Both the position numbers and the translations under genes were made by a program. From Bacillus sp. V2I10 (lineage in GTDB: Bacteria > Bacillota > Bacilli > Bacillales > Bacillaceae), in contig NZ_JAUSYV010000001.1 in NCBI RefSeq assembly GCF_030817055.1, positions 1,574,001-1,638,000 on the forward strand: a stretch of 64,000 nucleotides of DNA, read 5' to 3'. This document shows positions 8,619-17,344 of the stretch, piece after piece (position 1 is the stretch's first letter; every line of letters begins with the position of its first letter). The notes under the pieces were generated by a model, which was given only the letters and a program-made list of their open reading frames with translations, searched no databases and was not told the origin of the DNA.

Positions 8619-9098
8619 TTATAAAAAATCTGTCAGTGCCACTGTAAATTTTTCTAAATATTCTTGATCCAGTTCACTGAAACGGTTTTTTACAGGGCTG
8701 TCGATATCAAGCACACCGAACAGCTGCCCATCTTTTACAATTGGTATAACGATTTCAGACTGTGATGCTGCATCACATGCAATATGACCAGGGAAAGAGT
8801 GAACGTCTGCGATGCGCTCAGTCTTTTGATTGGCTGCGGCTGTTCCGCAAACTCCTCTGCCCATAGGGATTCTGACACATGCAGGAAGACCCTGGAATGG
8901 TCCTAATACAAGCTCGCTGTCTTTATATAAATAGAAACCGACCCAGTTCACTTCGTGCAAAAATTGATTCAATAATGCAGAAGCGTTTGATAAATTGGCG
9001 ATTTGATCGCTTTCTCCTTCTAATAGAGCCTTCAGCTGCTTAATAAGCAGCTGATAATTTTCTTCTTGTTTGCCGCTGTATTTTTCGACATGAAACAT
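8619..9098 (-). CDS. ytsP: Free methionine-(R)-sulfoxide reductase, GAF type (YtsP)
   Basis: 159 aa single GAF domain. The three catalytic-type cysteines of fRMsr are present: C74 (LPAC), C84 (GRGVCG) and C108 (HIACD). The enzyme reduces free methionine-R-sulfoxide with thioredoxin. The ATG at 9098 has AAAGGTGGG upstream; the longer frame to 9131 adds an unrelated extension. It is divergent from refZ, as in B. subtilis, and converges on mgl, giving two methionine-related genes side by side, possibly by chance. Confidence 0.9.
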   Translation of the reverse strand: MFHVEKYSGKQEENYQLLIKQLKALLEGESDQIANLSNASALLNQFLHEVNWVGFYLYKDSELVLGPFQGLPACVRIPMGRGVCGTAAANQKTERIADVHSFPGHIACDAASQSEIVIPIVKDGQLFGVLDIDSPVKNRFSELDQEYLEKFTVALTDFL

Positions 9099-9228
9099 GG
9101 TTATTACCCACCTTTGTATATTTTTCAGCAATTTATAAAGAGCCGGACAAACTTTGTCGAGAAAACATTAGAGGATAAACCTCCTGCTTCCTTGAAATAA
9201 CATAGTAATGATGAAAGGGGTGAGAATT

Positions 9229-9873
9229 ATGCCAATGCAGCCGACCGTCCCCAATCAAACGAAAGAAAAGATCATTGACGCAGCAATTGCATTATTCAAC
9301 ACACAGGGCTTTAATGGGACTTCTGTCAGGGAAATCGCTAAAAAAGCAAATGTGAATGTTGCTCATATCTCCTACTATTTTAATGGAAAGGGCGGTCTCT
9401 TGGAGTACCTTGTCTCCAAGTATTATGAAGGATACCTTTCTGTCATTGAAGAAGGCTATATTCGCCTGAGCCATGAAACACCGAAAAATTGTCTTCTTCT
9501 CTTAATTCAGGACATTTTAAACTACCAGCATCATAATCGTCAACTTGCGAGGTTTGTGCTTAGAGAAGTTACCCTGGACTCAATTTTAATAAGAGAAGTC
9601 ATGACTACGTATCTGACGAAGGAAAAGTATTATTTAAAAGCCATTCTTGAAGAAGGCATTAAAACCGGCTATTTCCGCAAGGCCCCAATGGTGCACATTT
9701 TAGTGCAGCTGAAGAGCCTGCTGAATATGCCCTACCTTCAGCCTCAATATATGACTGAAGTGCTTTATATACAGACACATGAAACCTATTTTGTAAAACA
9801 ATACTTCCACGAAATTGAAATATGGATCGATCATTTGCTGTGCGAACCTGCACAGAAAGAAGCTATTGTTTAA
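9229..9873 (+). CDS. refZ: TetR-family FtsZ regulator RefZ (YttP)
   Basis: 214 aa. The N-terminal TetR helix-turn-helix is clear (IIDAAIALFNTQGFNGTSVREI then VNVAHISYYFNGKGGLLEYL). The position between ytsP and hisJ is that of B. subtilis yttP/refZ, whose product binds DNA motifs near the origin and modulates FtsZ during sporulation division. The ATG at 9229 is preceded by AAAGGGGTGAG; the ATGs at 9208 and 9211 precede the RBS. Length is close to the 207 aa of B. subtilis. Confidence 0.85.
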   Translation: MPMQPTVPNQTKEKIIDAAIALFNTQGFNGTSVREIAKKANVNVAHISYYFNGKGGLLEYLVSKYYEGYLSVIEEGYIRLSHETPKNCLLLLIQDILNYQHHNRQLARFVLREVTLDSILIREVMTTYLTKEKYYLKAILEEGIKTGYFRKAPMVHILVQLKSLLNMPYLQPQYMTEVLYIQTHETYFVKQYFHEIEIWIDHLLCEPAQKEAIV

Positions 9874-9912
9874 GAAATACAGGATTCCACCCAATCATTC
9901 TGCATATGAATC

Positions 9913-10716
9913 TTAGAAAAGAGCCTCATTAAAAAGGGAATAATGTGCACCAACATCCTTTGCACTATGGGCGTCAGACCCGTATACGAGAGGGATGTTT
10001 TGTTTTTTTGCCTCGTTAATCATCCATTGATCAAGATAAATGGCACCGCATAAATCTTTCCTTAATCCTGCAACATTAAAATCAAGCTCCATGTTCTGTT
10101 CTTTAGTGGCAAGCAGCAAGTCATATTGCATGTTCTTTAAATCAAAATCTGCAGGAAACCGCTTTTGAAATTTATTGATGAGCGTTAGATGCCCAAGCCT
10201 TTTCGGTTTATGTGGCCCAAGATTCGATTTTACTGCCGCAAGCATGGTTTCATAATATTTTATATGAAGTGATTTCAAGCTTCCTGCAGCTTCAATCATC
10301 TGAGGAAATGCACTCTCATGAAAATCCACGCAATAGTATTGATCTCCTATTTTTAAAAAGTGAACCGAAAGCACAGCATCATCAACATACTTGCTGTATT
10401 CATCCAGAAATGCCTGTGTCTCTTGTTCAAATCCCTCAATATAATCAATTTCAAATCCAATGTTAACCTTAATGTCTTTTGAGTATTTTTCTTTTACTGT
10501 TAACAGTTGTGAGATATAGTCATTTAAAAGTCTCCTGCTCATTGCACTGTCTGAATCAGGAACGGGGTCGGAAAAACCATCAGGCAGGGGAGCATGCTCA
10601 GTAAATGTTATTTCTTCCAATCCAATATTAAGAGCTTTTTCGATATACATTTCAAAACTGTCTGCTGTACCATGTGGGCAAAATGGAGTATGGACATGTC
10701 CGTCCTTTTTTATCAT
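9913..10716 (-). CDS. hisJ: Histidinol-phosphatase, PHP type
   Basis: 267 aa PHP-domain protein with DGHVHTPFCPHG at the N-terminus, FTEHAPLP, GFEIDYIEG, SVHFL, GHLTLI and GSDAHSAKDVG at the C-terminus. It performs the phosphatase step of histidine synthesis. Divergent from ezrA and downstream of refZ, as in B. subtilis, so this copy rather than the paralogue at 2888-3694 is the likely orthologue. Confidence 0.9.
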   Translation of the reverse strand: MIKKDGHVHTPFCPHGTADSFEMYIEKALNIGLEEITFTEHAPLPDGFSDPVPDSDSAMSRRLLNDYISQLLTVKEKYSKDIKVNIGFEIDYIEGFEQETQAFLDEYSKYVDDAVLSVHFLKIGDQYYCVDFHESAFPQMIEAAGSLKSLHIKYYETMLAAVKSNLGPHKPKRLGHLTLINKFQKRFPADFDLKNMQYDLLLATKEQNMELDFNVAGLRKDLCGAIYLDQWMINEAKKQNIPLVYGSDAHSAKDVGAHYSLFNEALF

Positions 10717-10944
10717 GCTTTGTCACACCTCTCGAAAACCGCGAAATATGGCGATAAATTATGTAAAAAAATTTAAATTATCGGTCAAAAATTGTCGTTT
10801 ACATGGTATCATAAATACAATGAAATAACATCATTCACAAATAAATACACTTTACATAAGAATTCGACAATCGTTACTTACATTCATATAAAAATATTAT
10901 ACCTTGTTATGACGATTTGCTGGAACACAACGAGGGGGCTCATT

Positions 10945-12648
10945 ATGGAAGTCGTTATTGGACTTATTGTCATTTTGCTGGTTTTATTTAGTGTCGGCTA
11001 CGTTATCAGAAGAAACATATACAAAGAAGTAGATCGTTTAGAAGCCTTGAAGATTGAGATTATGAACCGGTCGATTGTAGATGAACTTTCAAAAGTCAAA
11101 GATTTGAAAATGACGGGGCAAGCCGAAGAATTATTTGAACGGTGGAGGAAGGAATGGGATGAGATTATTACTGCCCAGCTTCCTGAAGTGGAGGAGCTTC
11201 TGTTTGATGCAGAGGACTATGCTGATAAATACCGTTTTACTAAATCCAAGAAGGTTTTGGAACACATCGAAAAAACACTGAAGATTGTTGATGAATCAAT
11301 TGAAATCATCATATCTGAGATCAATGAGCTGATTACGAGCGAAGAAAAGAACAGCACAGAGATAGAGGACGTAAGGGCAAATGTGAAAAAAGCAAAAAAG
11401 AAGCTTCTTGCACACAGCCATACGTTTGGCAAAGCTCAAGCAAAGCTTGATGCAAAGCTTGGTGAGATCGTTGAAGCTTTAAAACAATTTGATGCAGAAA
11501 CTGAGGCAGGCAACTATTTAGCTGCAAGAGAGATTCTGCTCGTTCAGAAAGAAGAAATTCTGATCCTGCTCTCTAAGATTGATGACATACCAAAACTTTT
11601 GGTAGAGTGTCACACAGTTATTCCGAGTCAGCTTGCAGAGCTTGCTGAGGGCTATCAGGAAATGCTGGATAATGGCTTCCATTTAAAGCATATTCAGTTT
11701 GAAACAGAGCTTCTCAAAATGACGAAGCAGCTTGAAGAGCATATGGAGCTCCTCGCTGAAACAAATACAGCTGAAGTAAAAGAAAACTTAGAAGAAATTC
11801 AGGAAGCAATTGACACATTCTATGATCTGCTGGAAAAAGAAGTTCTTGCCCATCATTATGTGCAAGCGGCAACAAGCAAGATTGATCAGCAGATTTCAGA
11901 GCTTCTCACTAAACGTAAAGAAACGCAGGAAGAAGCAGAACTTGTTAGACAGAGCTACCAGATTTCTGAAGTTGATTTGGATAAACAAAGAAAACTGGAA
12001 AAACAGATTAATTCACTCTATAAGCAGTTCTCGCATATTCAAAATAACCTGCAGACAGAACAGCTTGCCCATTCTATTTTAAAAGAAGAGCTTGAAGAAC
12101 TTGAGAAGCATATTGCTTCTGTCAAAACCGAGCATCAGGATTTCAGTGAGCTGCTTCAGGCACTCCGCAAGGAAGAACGGGAAGCAAGACAAGCATTGGC
12201 AGATGCAAGAAAGCAGCTTCACGACTCCAGCAGAAAAATCCAGAAAAGCAATGTGCCTGGACTGCCTGAGAGTCTTGCGCAGCTGCTTCAGGAAGCGAAG
12301 CAATCGATTTCACATGTTTCACGCAAGCTTGAAGAGATTCCATTGGATATGATTGTGGTTAATTCAATGCTTGATGAGGCTACAAAGAACATTGATACTT
12401 TCTCCACACAGGCGGAGGAAATGATTGAACAAGTATATTTGGCTGAAAAAGTCATTCAATATGGCAATAAATACAGAAGAAGAAATGGAACAGTAGCTGA
12501 TCAGTTAAAAGAGGCGGAATTTCATTTCCGGAAATATGAATACAGCAAGTCGCTTGAAAAAGCAGCCGCGGCTCTTGAACAAGTTGAGCCAGGTTCACTT
12601 TCAAAGCTTCAGATCATTCTGGATGAAGAAACAAAACCATCCTCATAA
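10945..12648 (+). CDS. ezrA: Septation ring regulator EzrA
   Basis: 567 aa. One N-terminal membrane helix (VVIGLIVILLVLFSVGYVI) is followed by basic RRN and then about 530 residues of coiled coil (spectrin-like repeats), the EzrA layout. EzrA sits in the membrane and blocks FtsZ assembly away from midcell. The ATG at 10945 with GAGGGGG upstream is chosen; the open frame reaches 51 codons further back through non-coding AT-rich sequence. Confidence 0.95.
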   Translation: MEVVIGLIVILLVLFSVGYVIRRNIYKEVDRLEALKIEIMNRSIVDELSKVKDLKMTGQAEELFERWRKEWDEIITAQLPEVEELLFDAEDYADKYRFTKSKKVLEHIEKTLKIVDESIEIIISEINELITSEEKNSTEIEDVRANVKKAKKKLLAHSHTFGKAQAKLDAKLGEIVEALKQFDAETEAGNYLAAREILLVQKEEILILLSKIDDIPKLLVECHTVIPSQLAELAEGYQEMLDNGFHLKHIQFETELLKMTKQLEEHMELLAETNTAEVKENLEEIQEAIDTFYDLLEKEVLAHHYVQAATSKIDQQISELLTKRKETQEEAELVRQSYQISEVDLDKQRKLEKQINSLYKQFSHIQNNLQTEQLAHSILKEELEELEKHIASVKTEHQDFSELLQALRKEEREARQALADARKQLHDSSRKIQKSNVPGLPESLAQLLQEAKQSISHVSRKLEEIPLDMIVVNSMLDEATKNIDTFSTQAEEMIEQVYLAEKVIQYGNKYRRRNGTVADQLKEAEFHFRKYEYSKSLEKAAAALEQVEPGSLSKLQIILDEETKPSS

Positions 12649-12686
12649 AAAAACCTCCCGTACCAAAAAGGTACGGGAGGTTTTTT
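12649..12686. terminator. Bidirectional terminator between ezrA and brnQ
   Basis: AAACCTCCCGTACC / GGTACGGGAGGTTT, 14-bp perfect stem with a 5-nt loop, flanked by A and T runs. Confidence 0.9.
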
Positions 12687-12694
12687 ATTCATTT

Positions 12695-14053
12695 CTATTT
12701 TCTTCGCGAGCTTGCCAAGGCTGCACCGTTTTTCTGATTAGTCCGGGTGGAGGAGATGATAAACCCAATCACTCCGCCAATGATAGCAGGGACTAAAAAT
12801 CCAATGCCGTAGTCGAATAACGGAACAGTGGATACCAGCCACTCGTTAATTGCGCCTGGGAGCAGACCTCCAGCTTTTAATCCATCAGCAATGCTGATGA
12901 CTGTTGTCAGGATTAAACTGCCGATGTAAACTTCAGGTGCACCTTTAAAATAATTGTGAAGAAAAGAAAGAATGATCAGAACAATTGCAAGCGGATATAA
13001 AGCAATCAAAATGGGAACAGAAAAAGCAATCAGCTTCGTTAATCCCGCGTTTGCTACAATTGTACTGAATAAACAAATAACTGTGATGATCAGTTTATAC
13101 GAAACATTTGGAAAGACCATTGAAAAGTACTTCCCGCAAGCTGAAACAAGGCCAATACTTGTTGTCAGACAAGCAAATGTAATAGCGGTGCTTAAGATCA
13201 CATTTCCCAGTGAACCAAATAGGATATTGACTGATTCAGACAAAACTGCACCGCCGTTATCAAAATAACCAATTTGGCTGACGCTCGTAGCTCCCAAATA
13301 CGCAAGGGCAATATAAACAGCCGCAAGACCCGCAGCTGCAATTAATCCGCATCTGATACAGATTTTTGCAATGGCCGCACGGTCTGTAATCCCTCGTTCT
13401 TTAACAGCATTTATGACAACAATACTGAAAACTAATGCTGCAAGAGTATCCATTGTCAAATATCCTTCTAAAAATCCTGTGAAAAAGGCACCATTTGCAT
13501 ATTCTCCTTTAGGAGCCTGCATTTCTCCCATAGGTGTTATGAACATCTTAACTGAGATTAGTGCAAGTACAATCAGTAAGATTGGGGTTAACAGTTTCCC
13601 GACTGTATCTACAATCTTCGCAGGATTGAGTGACAGCCAAAACGTAATTCCAAAAAAGATAATAGTGAATATAAACAAAGGCAAGCTGCTGTCTGCTGCT
13701 GCAGCGGGCAAGAAAGGTAATATACCTACTTCATATGTGACCGTTCCTGTTCTTGGAATGGCAAAGACAGGACCAATGGCTAGATATAAAACAAACGTAA
13801 ATACTAAACCGAAAACGGGATGAACCCTGCCTGCCAGAGATTGAACATCACTGCCTGATACGCTAATCGCGACAACCCCAAGGAGCGGGAGTCCAACACC
13901 AGTAATCAGAAAACCGATGATCGCCTCCCACATGTTTACACCAGCTTGCTGGCCCAAACCGGGCGGAAAGATTAAATTACCTGCTCCGAAAAATAGGGCA
14001 AAGAGCATAAGTCCTATAGTTAAAGTTTCTTTTAATGGCAATGATTTTGACAT
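12695..14053 (-). CDS. brnQ: Branched-chain amino acid permease (LIVCS family, BraB/BrnQ)
   Basis: 452 aa with about 12 hydrophobic segments and the family start LFALFFGAGNLIFPPGLGQ. It takes up leucine, isoleucine and valine with a cation. AGGGGGAT precedes the ATG. Convergent with ezrA and divergent from the cysteine desulfurase, matching the braB position of B. subtilis. No T-box or other leader is seen before it. Confidence 0.9.
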   Translation of the reverse strand: MSKSLPLKETLTIGLMLFALFFGAGNLIFPPGLGQQAGVNMWEAIIGFLITGVGLPLLGVVAISVSGSDVQSLAGRVHPVFGLVFTFVLYLAIGPVFAIPRTGTVTYEVGILPFLPAAAADSSLPLFIFTIIFFGITFWLSLNPAKIVDTVGKLLTPILLIVLALISVKMFITPMGEMQAPKGEYANGAFFTGFLEGYLTMDTLAALVFSIVVINAVKERGITDRAAIAKICIRCGLIAAAGLAAVYIALAYLGATSVSQIGYFDNGGAVLSESVNILFGSLGNVILSTAITFACLTTSIGLVSACGKYFSMVFPNVSYKLIITVICLFSTIVANAGLTKLIAFSVPILIALYPLAIVLIILSFLHNYFKGAPEVYIGSLILTTVISIADGLKAGGLLPGAINEWLVSTVPLFDYGIGFLVPAIIGGVIGFIISSTRTNQKNGAALASSRRK

Positions 14054-14313
14054 GAAAAATCCCCCTGAAGACTGAGTGTTAGAAATGTATACGTTTTCAT
14101 CCTACCACATCATCTAAAAAATTTGTCGAAAAATAATATTAAATCAGTTTTTATTATATTCAAAAAATTTGATATGTCAAATAGTCATACATTTATTTCT
14201 TATTTGTTGGTTTTATGTTATTATGATTGTTTGTTTCGTACACCATTACTTTTTTTAAAAAATATATAGTCTCAGGACTCCTTGTTTTTCAATGTATTGG
14301 AGGATTGAATATT

Positions 14314-15453
14314 TTGATTTATCTTGATAATAGTGCAACCACAAAACCATATGAAGAAGTATTGCATGCTTTTGCACATGTTGCAACCCGTTATTTTGCC
14401 AATCCTTCCTCGCTGCACGGTCTCGGTGCAGAAGCAGAAAATCTATTAGCACAGGCAAGAAAACAAATGGCTGGTCTTTTAGGAGCAGATGAACAAGAGA
14501 TTATTTTTACATCCGGGGGCACAGAAGGAAATAATTTAGCCATAAAAGGGACGGCACTTTCTTTAAAAAAGAAAGGGAACCATATTATCACTACACAAAT
14601 TGAACACCCTTCTGTTATTGAAAGCTGCAGACAGCTGCAAAAACTGTTTGACTTTGACGTAACGTATCTGCCTGTAAATGAAGAAGGAATTGTTGAAGTA
14701 GAAGAAATTAAAAAAAACATCAGAAAAGAAACCATTTTAGTATCAATTATGCATGTAAATAATGAAACAGGATCGATTCAGCCAATAGAAGAAATCAGCA
14801 TGGTGCTGCTTGATTTTCCGGACATTTATTTTCACGTTGATCATGTACAGGGAGCGGCTAAAGTTCCTCTTTCACTTAAAGGGATTGATTTATGTACGAT
14901 ATCAGGCCACAAATTCCATGCACTTAATGGCTGCGGAGTATTGTATGCCCGAAAAGGAATGAAATTCGAGCCCCTTTTTTCGGGAGGGGCCCAGGAGAAG
15001 CAGGCCCGTTCAGGTACGGAGAGCATCGCACTTGCGGTATCAATGGCAAAAGCATTAAGAATGTCCATGGAAAAAAATGAAGATTGTAAAGAAAATTTGC
15101 AAAAGATGAAAACGAATCTGATCCAAAAATTAAATAAAATAGAAGGTATTGTCGTAAATACATCTGCGAATAAGTCTGCACCCCATATTATTAATTTTTC
15201 TGCACCAGGTATTCAGGCAGAAGTGCTTTTACATATGCTTGAACAATCCGGAATCTATGTCTCGACAACCTCTGCATGTTCGTCGAAAAGGAAAAAAAGC
15301 AGCACAGTACTGCTCGCTATGGGAAAAGGAGAAGCTGTCGCATCAAGTTCGATCCGAATCAGTCTTTCTTATGAAAATACAAGTGAAGAGCTGGAAGAAT
15401 TTATGGATGTTCTTAAGAAATCTCTTGAAAAATTAACGAAATTAACGAGGTAG
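14314..15453 (+). CDS. nifZ: Cysteine desulfurase NifZ/IscS type for ThiI
   Basis: 379 aa class V aminotransferase-fold PLP enzyme. PLP lysine K200 lies in TISGHKFHALNGCG, and the persulfide cysteine C322 in TTSACSSKRK. It moves sulfur from cysteine to ThiI for 4-thiouridine in tRNA and for thiamine. The TTG at 14314 (MIYLDNSATTKPY) is chosen because GGAGGA lies about 9 nt upstream and the orthologues begin at this residue; the longer ATG frame to 14227 has no RBS. thiI starts 4 nt after the stop, so the two are cotranscribed. Confidence 0.93.
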   Translation: MIYLDNSATTKPYEEVLHAFAHVATRYFANPSSLHGLGAEAENLLAQARKQMAGLLGADEQEIIFTSGGTEGNNLAIKGTALSLKKKGNHIITTQIEHPSVIESCRQLQKLFDFDVTYLPVNEEGIVEVEEIKKNIRKETILVSIMHVNNETGSIQPIEEISMVLLDFPDIYFHVDHVQGAAKVPLSLKGIDLCTISGHKFHALNGCGVLYARKGMKFEPLFSGGAQEKQARSGTESIALAVSMAKALRMSMEKNEDCKENLQKMKTNLIQKLNKIEGIVVNTSANKSAPHIINFSAPGIQAEVLLHMLEQSGIYVSTTSACSSKRKKSSTVLLAMGKGEAVASSSIRISLSYENTSEELEEFMDVLKKSLEKLTKLTR

Positions 15454-15457
15454 TAAG

Positions 15458-16657
15458 ATGAATTATGATCATATTTTAATTCGATATGGAGAAATTTCTA
15501 CAAAAGGAAAAAATCGAAAACGGTTTGTCGATCAATTAAAAGAAAATATAAAACTGGTGTTGCATGAGTTTCCGGCCTTAGGCTACAGCAGCAACAGAGA
15601 CCGTATGTATATCAGGCTTCACGGTGAAAATCACGAACCGATTCTTGAAAAACTGAAAAATGTTTTCGGCATACATTCTTTTAGTTTAGCTTTAAAAACA
15701 AAGAATGAGCTTGAGGCTATTAAAAATGGAGCACTTGAGCTGATGTCTGAGCAATATAAACCTGGAGATACCTTTAAAATATCTGCAAAAAGAGCGGATA
15801 AATCATTTCCGCTTCTTACAAATGAAATTAATCACGCAATCGGCAGCCACATTCTGCAAAATTCGGAAGGCTTAACAGTGGATGTGCATGAGCCTGATAT
15901 CGATTTAAGAGTTGAAGTCCGTGAGGAAGCTGCCTATTTGACCTGTAAAGATTATCAGGGAGCGGGCGGTCTTCCTGCAGGGGCAAGCGGAAAAGCGGTA
16001 TTAATGCTCTCAGGAGGGATTGACAGTCCCGTTGCAGGTTTCTTTGCAATGAAACGCGGTATTGATGTTGAAGCGGTTCACTTCTTCAGTCCTCCATATA
16101 CGAGTGAACGTGCCAAGCAAAAGGTGATTGACCTGGCAAGAAAGCTTACTTCTTTCAGCGGGAAAATCAAGCTTTATATTGTGCCGTTTACAGAAATACA
16201 GGAAACGATTCAAAAGCAAGTGCCTGAAAGCTATAACATGACATCTACACGGCGGATGATGCTTAAAATAGCTGACAGAATCCGCGAAAAACAGGGCGGG
16301 TTAGCTATAATCACCGGAGAAAGCCTTGGACAAGTTGCAAGCCAAACGTTAGAAAGCATGTTTGCTATAAATGAGGTGACGAGCACGCCGATTATCCGTC
16401 CGCTGATTACTTATGATAAAACGGATATCATAACTATAGCCAAGCAAATTGGAACACATGATACCTCCATTTTGCCTTACGAAGACTGCTGTACTATCTT
16501 TACACCAGCGTCGCCAACTACAAAACCAAAACTTGAAAAAGCACAAAGGTTCGAAAGTTTCCTGGATTTTGAACCGCTGATTGATAAAGCTGTTGAAGAT
16601 ACGGATGTAATCGTCATTTCGTCTGCTGAAGATAAAGAATTAAAAAGATTATTTTAA
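15458..16657 (+). CDS. thiI: tRNA 4-thiouridine synthase ThiI
   Basis: 399 aa. An N-terminal ferredoxin-like/THUMP domain (to ~165) is followed by the adenylating PP-loop LMLSGGIDSPVAGF near residue 183. No C-terminal rhodanese domain is present, as usual in bacilli, where the partner desulfurase supplies sulfur directly. It modifies U8 of tRNA. Directly coupled to the desulfurase gene. Confidence 0.95.
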   Translation: MNYDHILIRYGEISTKGKNRKRFVDQLKENIKLVLHEFPALGYSSNRDRMYIRLHGENHEPILEKLKNVFGIHSFSLALKTKNELEAIKNGALELMSEQYKPGDTFKISAKRADKSFPLLTNEINHAIGSHILQNSEGLTVDVHEPDIDLRVEVREEAAYLTCKDYQGAGGLPAGASGKAVLMLSGGIDSPVAGFFAMKRGIDVEAVHFFSPPYTSERAKQKVIDLARKLTSFSGKIKLYIVPFTEIQETIQKQVPESYNMTSTRRMMLKIADRIREKQGGLAIITGESLGQVASQTLESMFAINEVTSTPIIRPLITYDKTDIITIAKQIGTHDTSILPYEDCCTIFTPASPTTKPKLEKAQRFESFLDFEPLIDKAVEDTDVIVISSAEDKELKRLF

Positions 16658-16692
16658 ACCAAGAAAATTGTGAACAATTACCAAAATTAGTT

Positions 16693-16723
16693 TGAATGAA
16701 GCCATGTGTTTTTACACAATCTA
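16693..16723 (+). promoter_or_regulatory. Candidate sigma-G promoter of the SASP gene
   Basis: TGAATG, 18-nt spacer and CAATCTA resemble the forespore sigma-G boxes, which fits the known control of sasp genes. Confidence 0.55.
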
Positions 16724-16746
16724 TACTCACAAGGAGGTGAAGACAC

Positions 16747-16950
16747 ATGGCAAACAACAATAGCTCAAACCAATTAGTAGTACCAGGTGCACAACAAGCG
16801 ATCGACCAAATGAAATACGAAATCGCAACTGAGTTCGGAGTGAACTTAGGAGCTGAAACAACTTCTCGTGCTAACGGTTCTGTAGGTGGAGAGATCACTA
16901 AACGTTTAGTATCTTTCGCTCAACAAAACATGAGTGGTTTTTCAAAATAA
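16747..16950 (+). CDS. sspA: Alpha/beta-type small acid-soluble spore protein
   Basis: 67 aa. It has the GPR protease site region YEIATEFGVNLG and the DNA-binding second motif RANGSVGGEITKRL. These proteins coat and protect spore DNA and are degraded at germination. AAGGAGGTG is upstream, and a sigma-G-like promoter and a strong terminator flank it, so it is monocistronic. The position after thiI matches B. subtilis sspA. Confidence 0.95.
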   Translation: MANNNSSNQLVVPGAQQAIDQMKYEIATEFGVNLGAETTSRANGSVGGEITKRLVSFAQQNMSGFSK

Positions 16951-16973
16951 TTGAACTAAATAGATATGGCTAC

Positions 16974-17005
16974 GAAGGGTGGGGATCATACCCCACTCTT
17001 TTCCT
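16974..17005 (+). terminator. SASP gene terminator
   Basis: AGGGTGGGG / CCCCACTCT stem (one G-T pair) with loop ATCATA, then TTTTCCTTTC. Confidence 0.75.
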
Positions 17006-17055
17006 TTCGCTTTTTTATGCTTGCGGAGCATTTTAAATAGAGGAGGTTTTTCATC

Positions 17056-17193
17056 ATGACAAAGAATAATCGTCCAAATATCGAATTTGAAGGCGGACAG
17101 GAGCAGGACCAAAAACTTCAGAAGTCTAAAAAGCAAGGCCGAAAAAGAAGAAATGAACCTAAAAACGCAGTTGAATCAAATGAGCAAAGCTAA
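17056..17193 (+). CDS. Small basic hypothetical protein (45 aa)
   Basis: Starts MTKNNRPNIEFEGGQEQDQK; the C-terminal half is rich in Lys/Arg. AGGAGG lies at 17041, well placed, and a rho-independent terminator follows directly, which together support a real gene. Not recognised. Its place next to a spore protein gene allows a spore role, but nothing in the sequence shows it. Confidence 0.65.
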   Translation: MTKNNRPNIEFEGGQEQDQKLQKSKKQGRKRRNEPKNAVESNEQS

Positions 17194-17199
17194 AGCTAG

Positions 17200-17232
17200 A
17201 GAGCGCGGATGATGTTTCCGCGCTTTTTTTTA
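17200..17232 (+). terminator. Terminator after the 45-aa gene
   Basis: AGCGCGGA / TCCGCGCT stem followed by nine T. Confidence 0.85.
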
Positions 17233-17285
17233 TGGAGCGGTTAAACTAGGATTTCAATAAAAATATAAGATATTTTGCAATAATA

Positions 17286-17314
17286 TTCAAAAATGTTAAA
17301 ATATTATGTATAAT
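17286..17314 (+). promoter_or_regulatory. Predicted sigma-A promoter of the acyl-CoA synthetase gene
   Basis: TTCAAA, 17-nt spacer, perfect TATAAT. Confidence 0.55.
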
Positions 17315-17344
17315 TTACTATGAGATAACAAAGGAGGGGTCACA

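Noticed and set aside
10792..10944. 51-residue N-terminal extension of EzrA
   Set aside because: AT-rich upstream DNA; EzrA proteins begin directly with the membrane helix.
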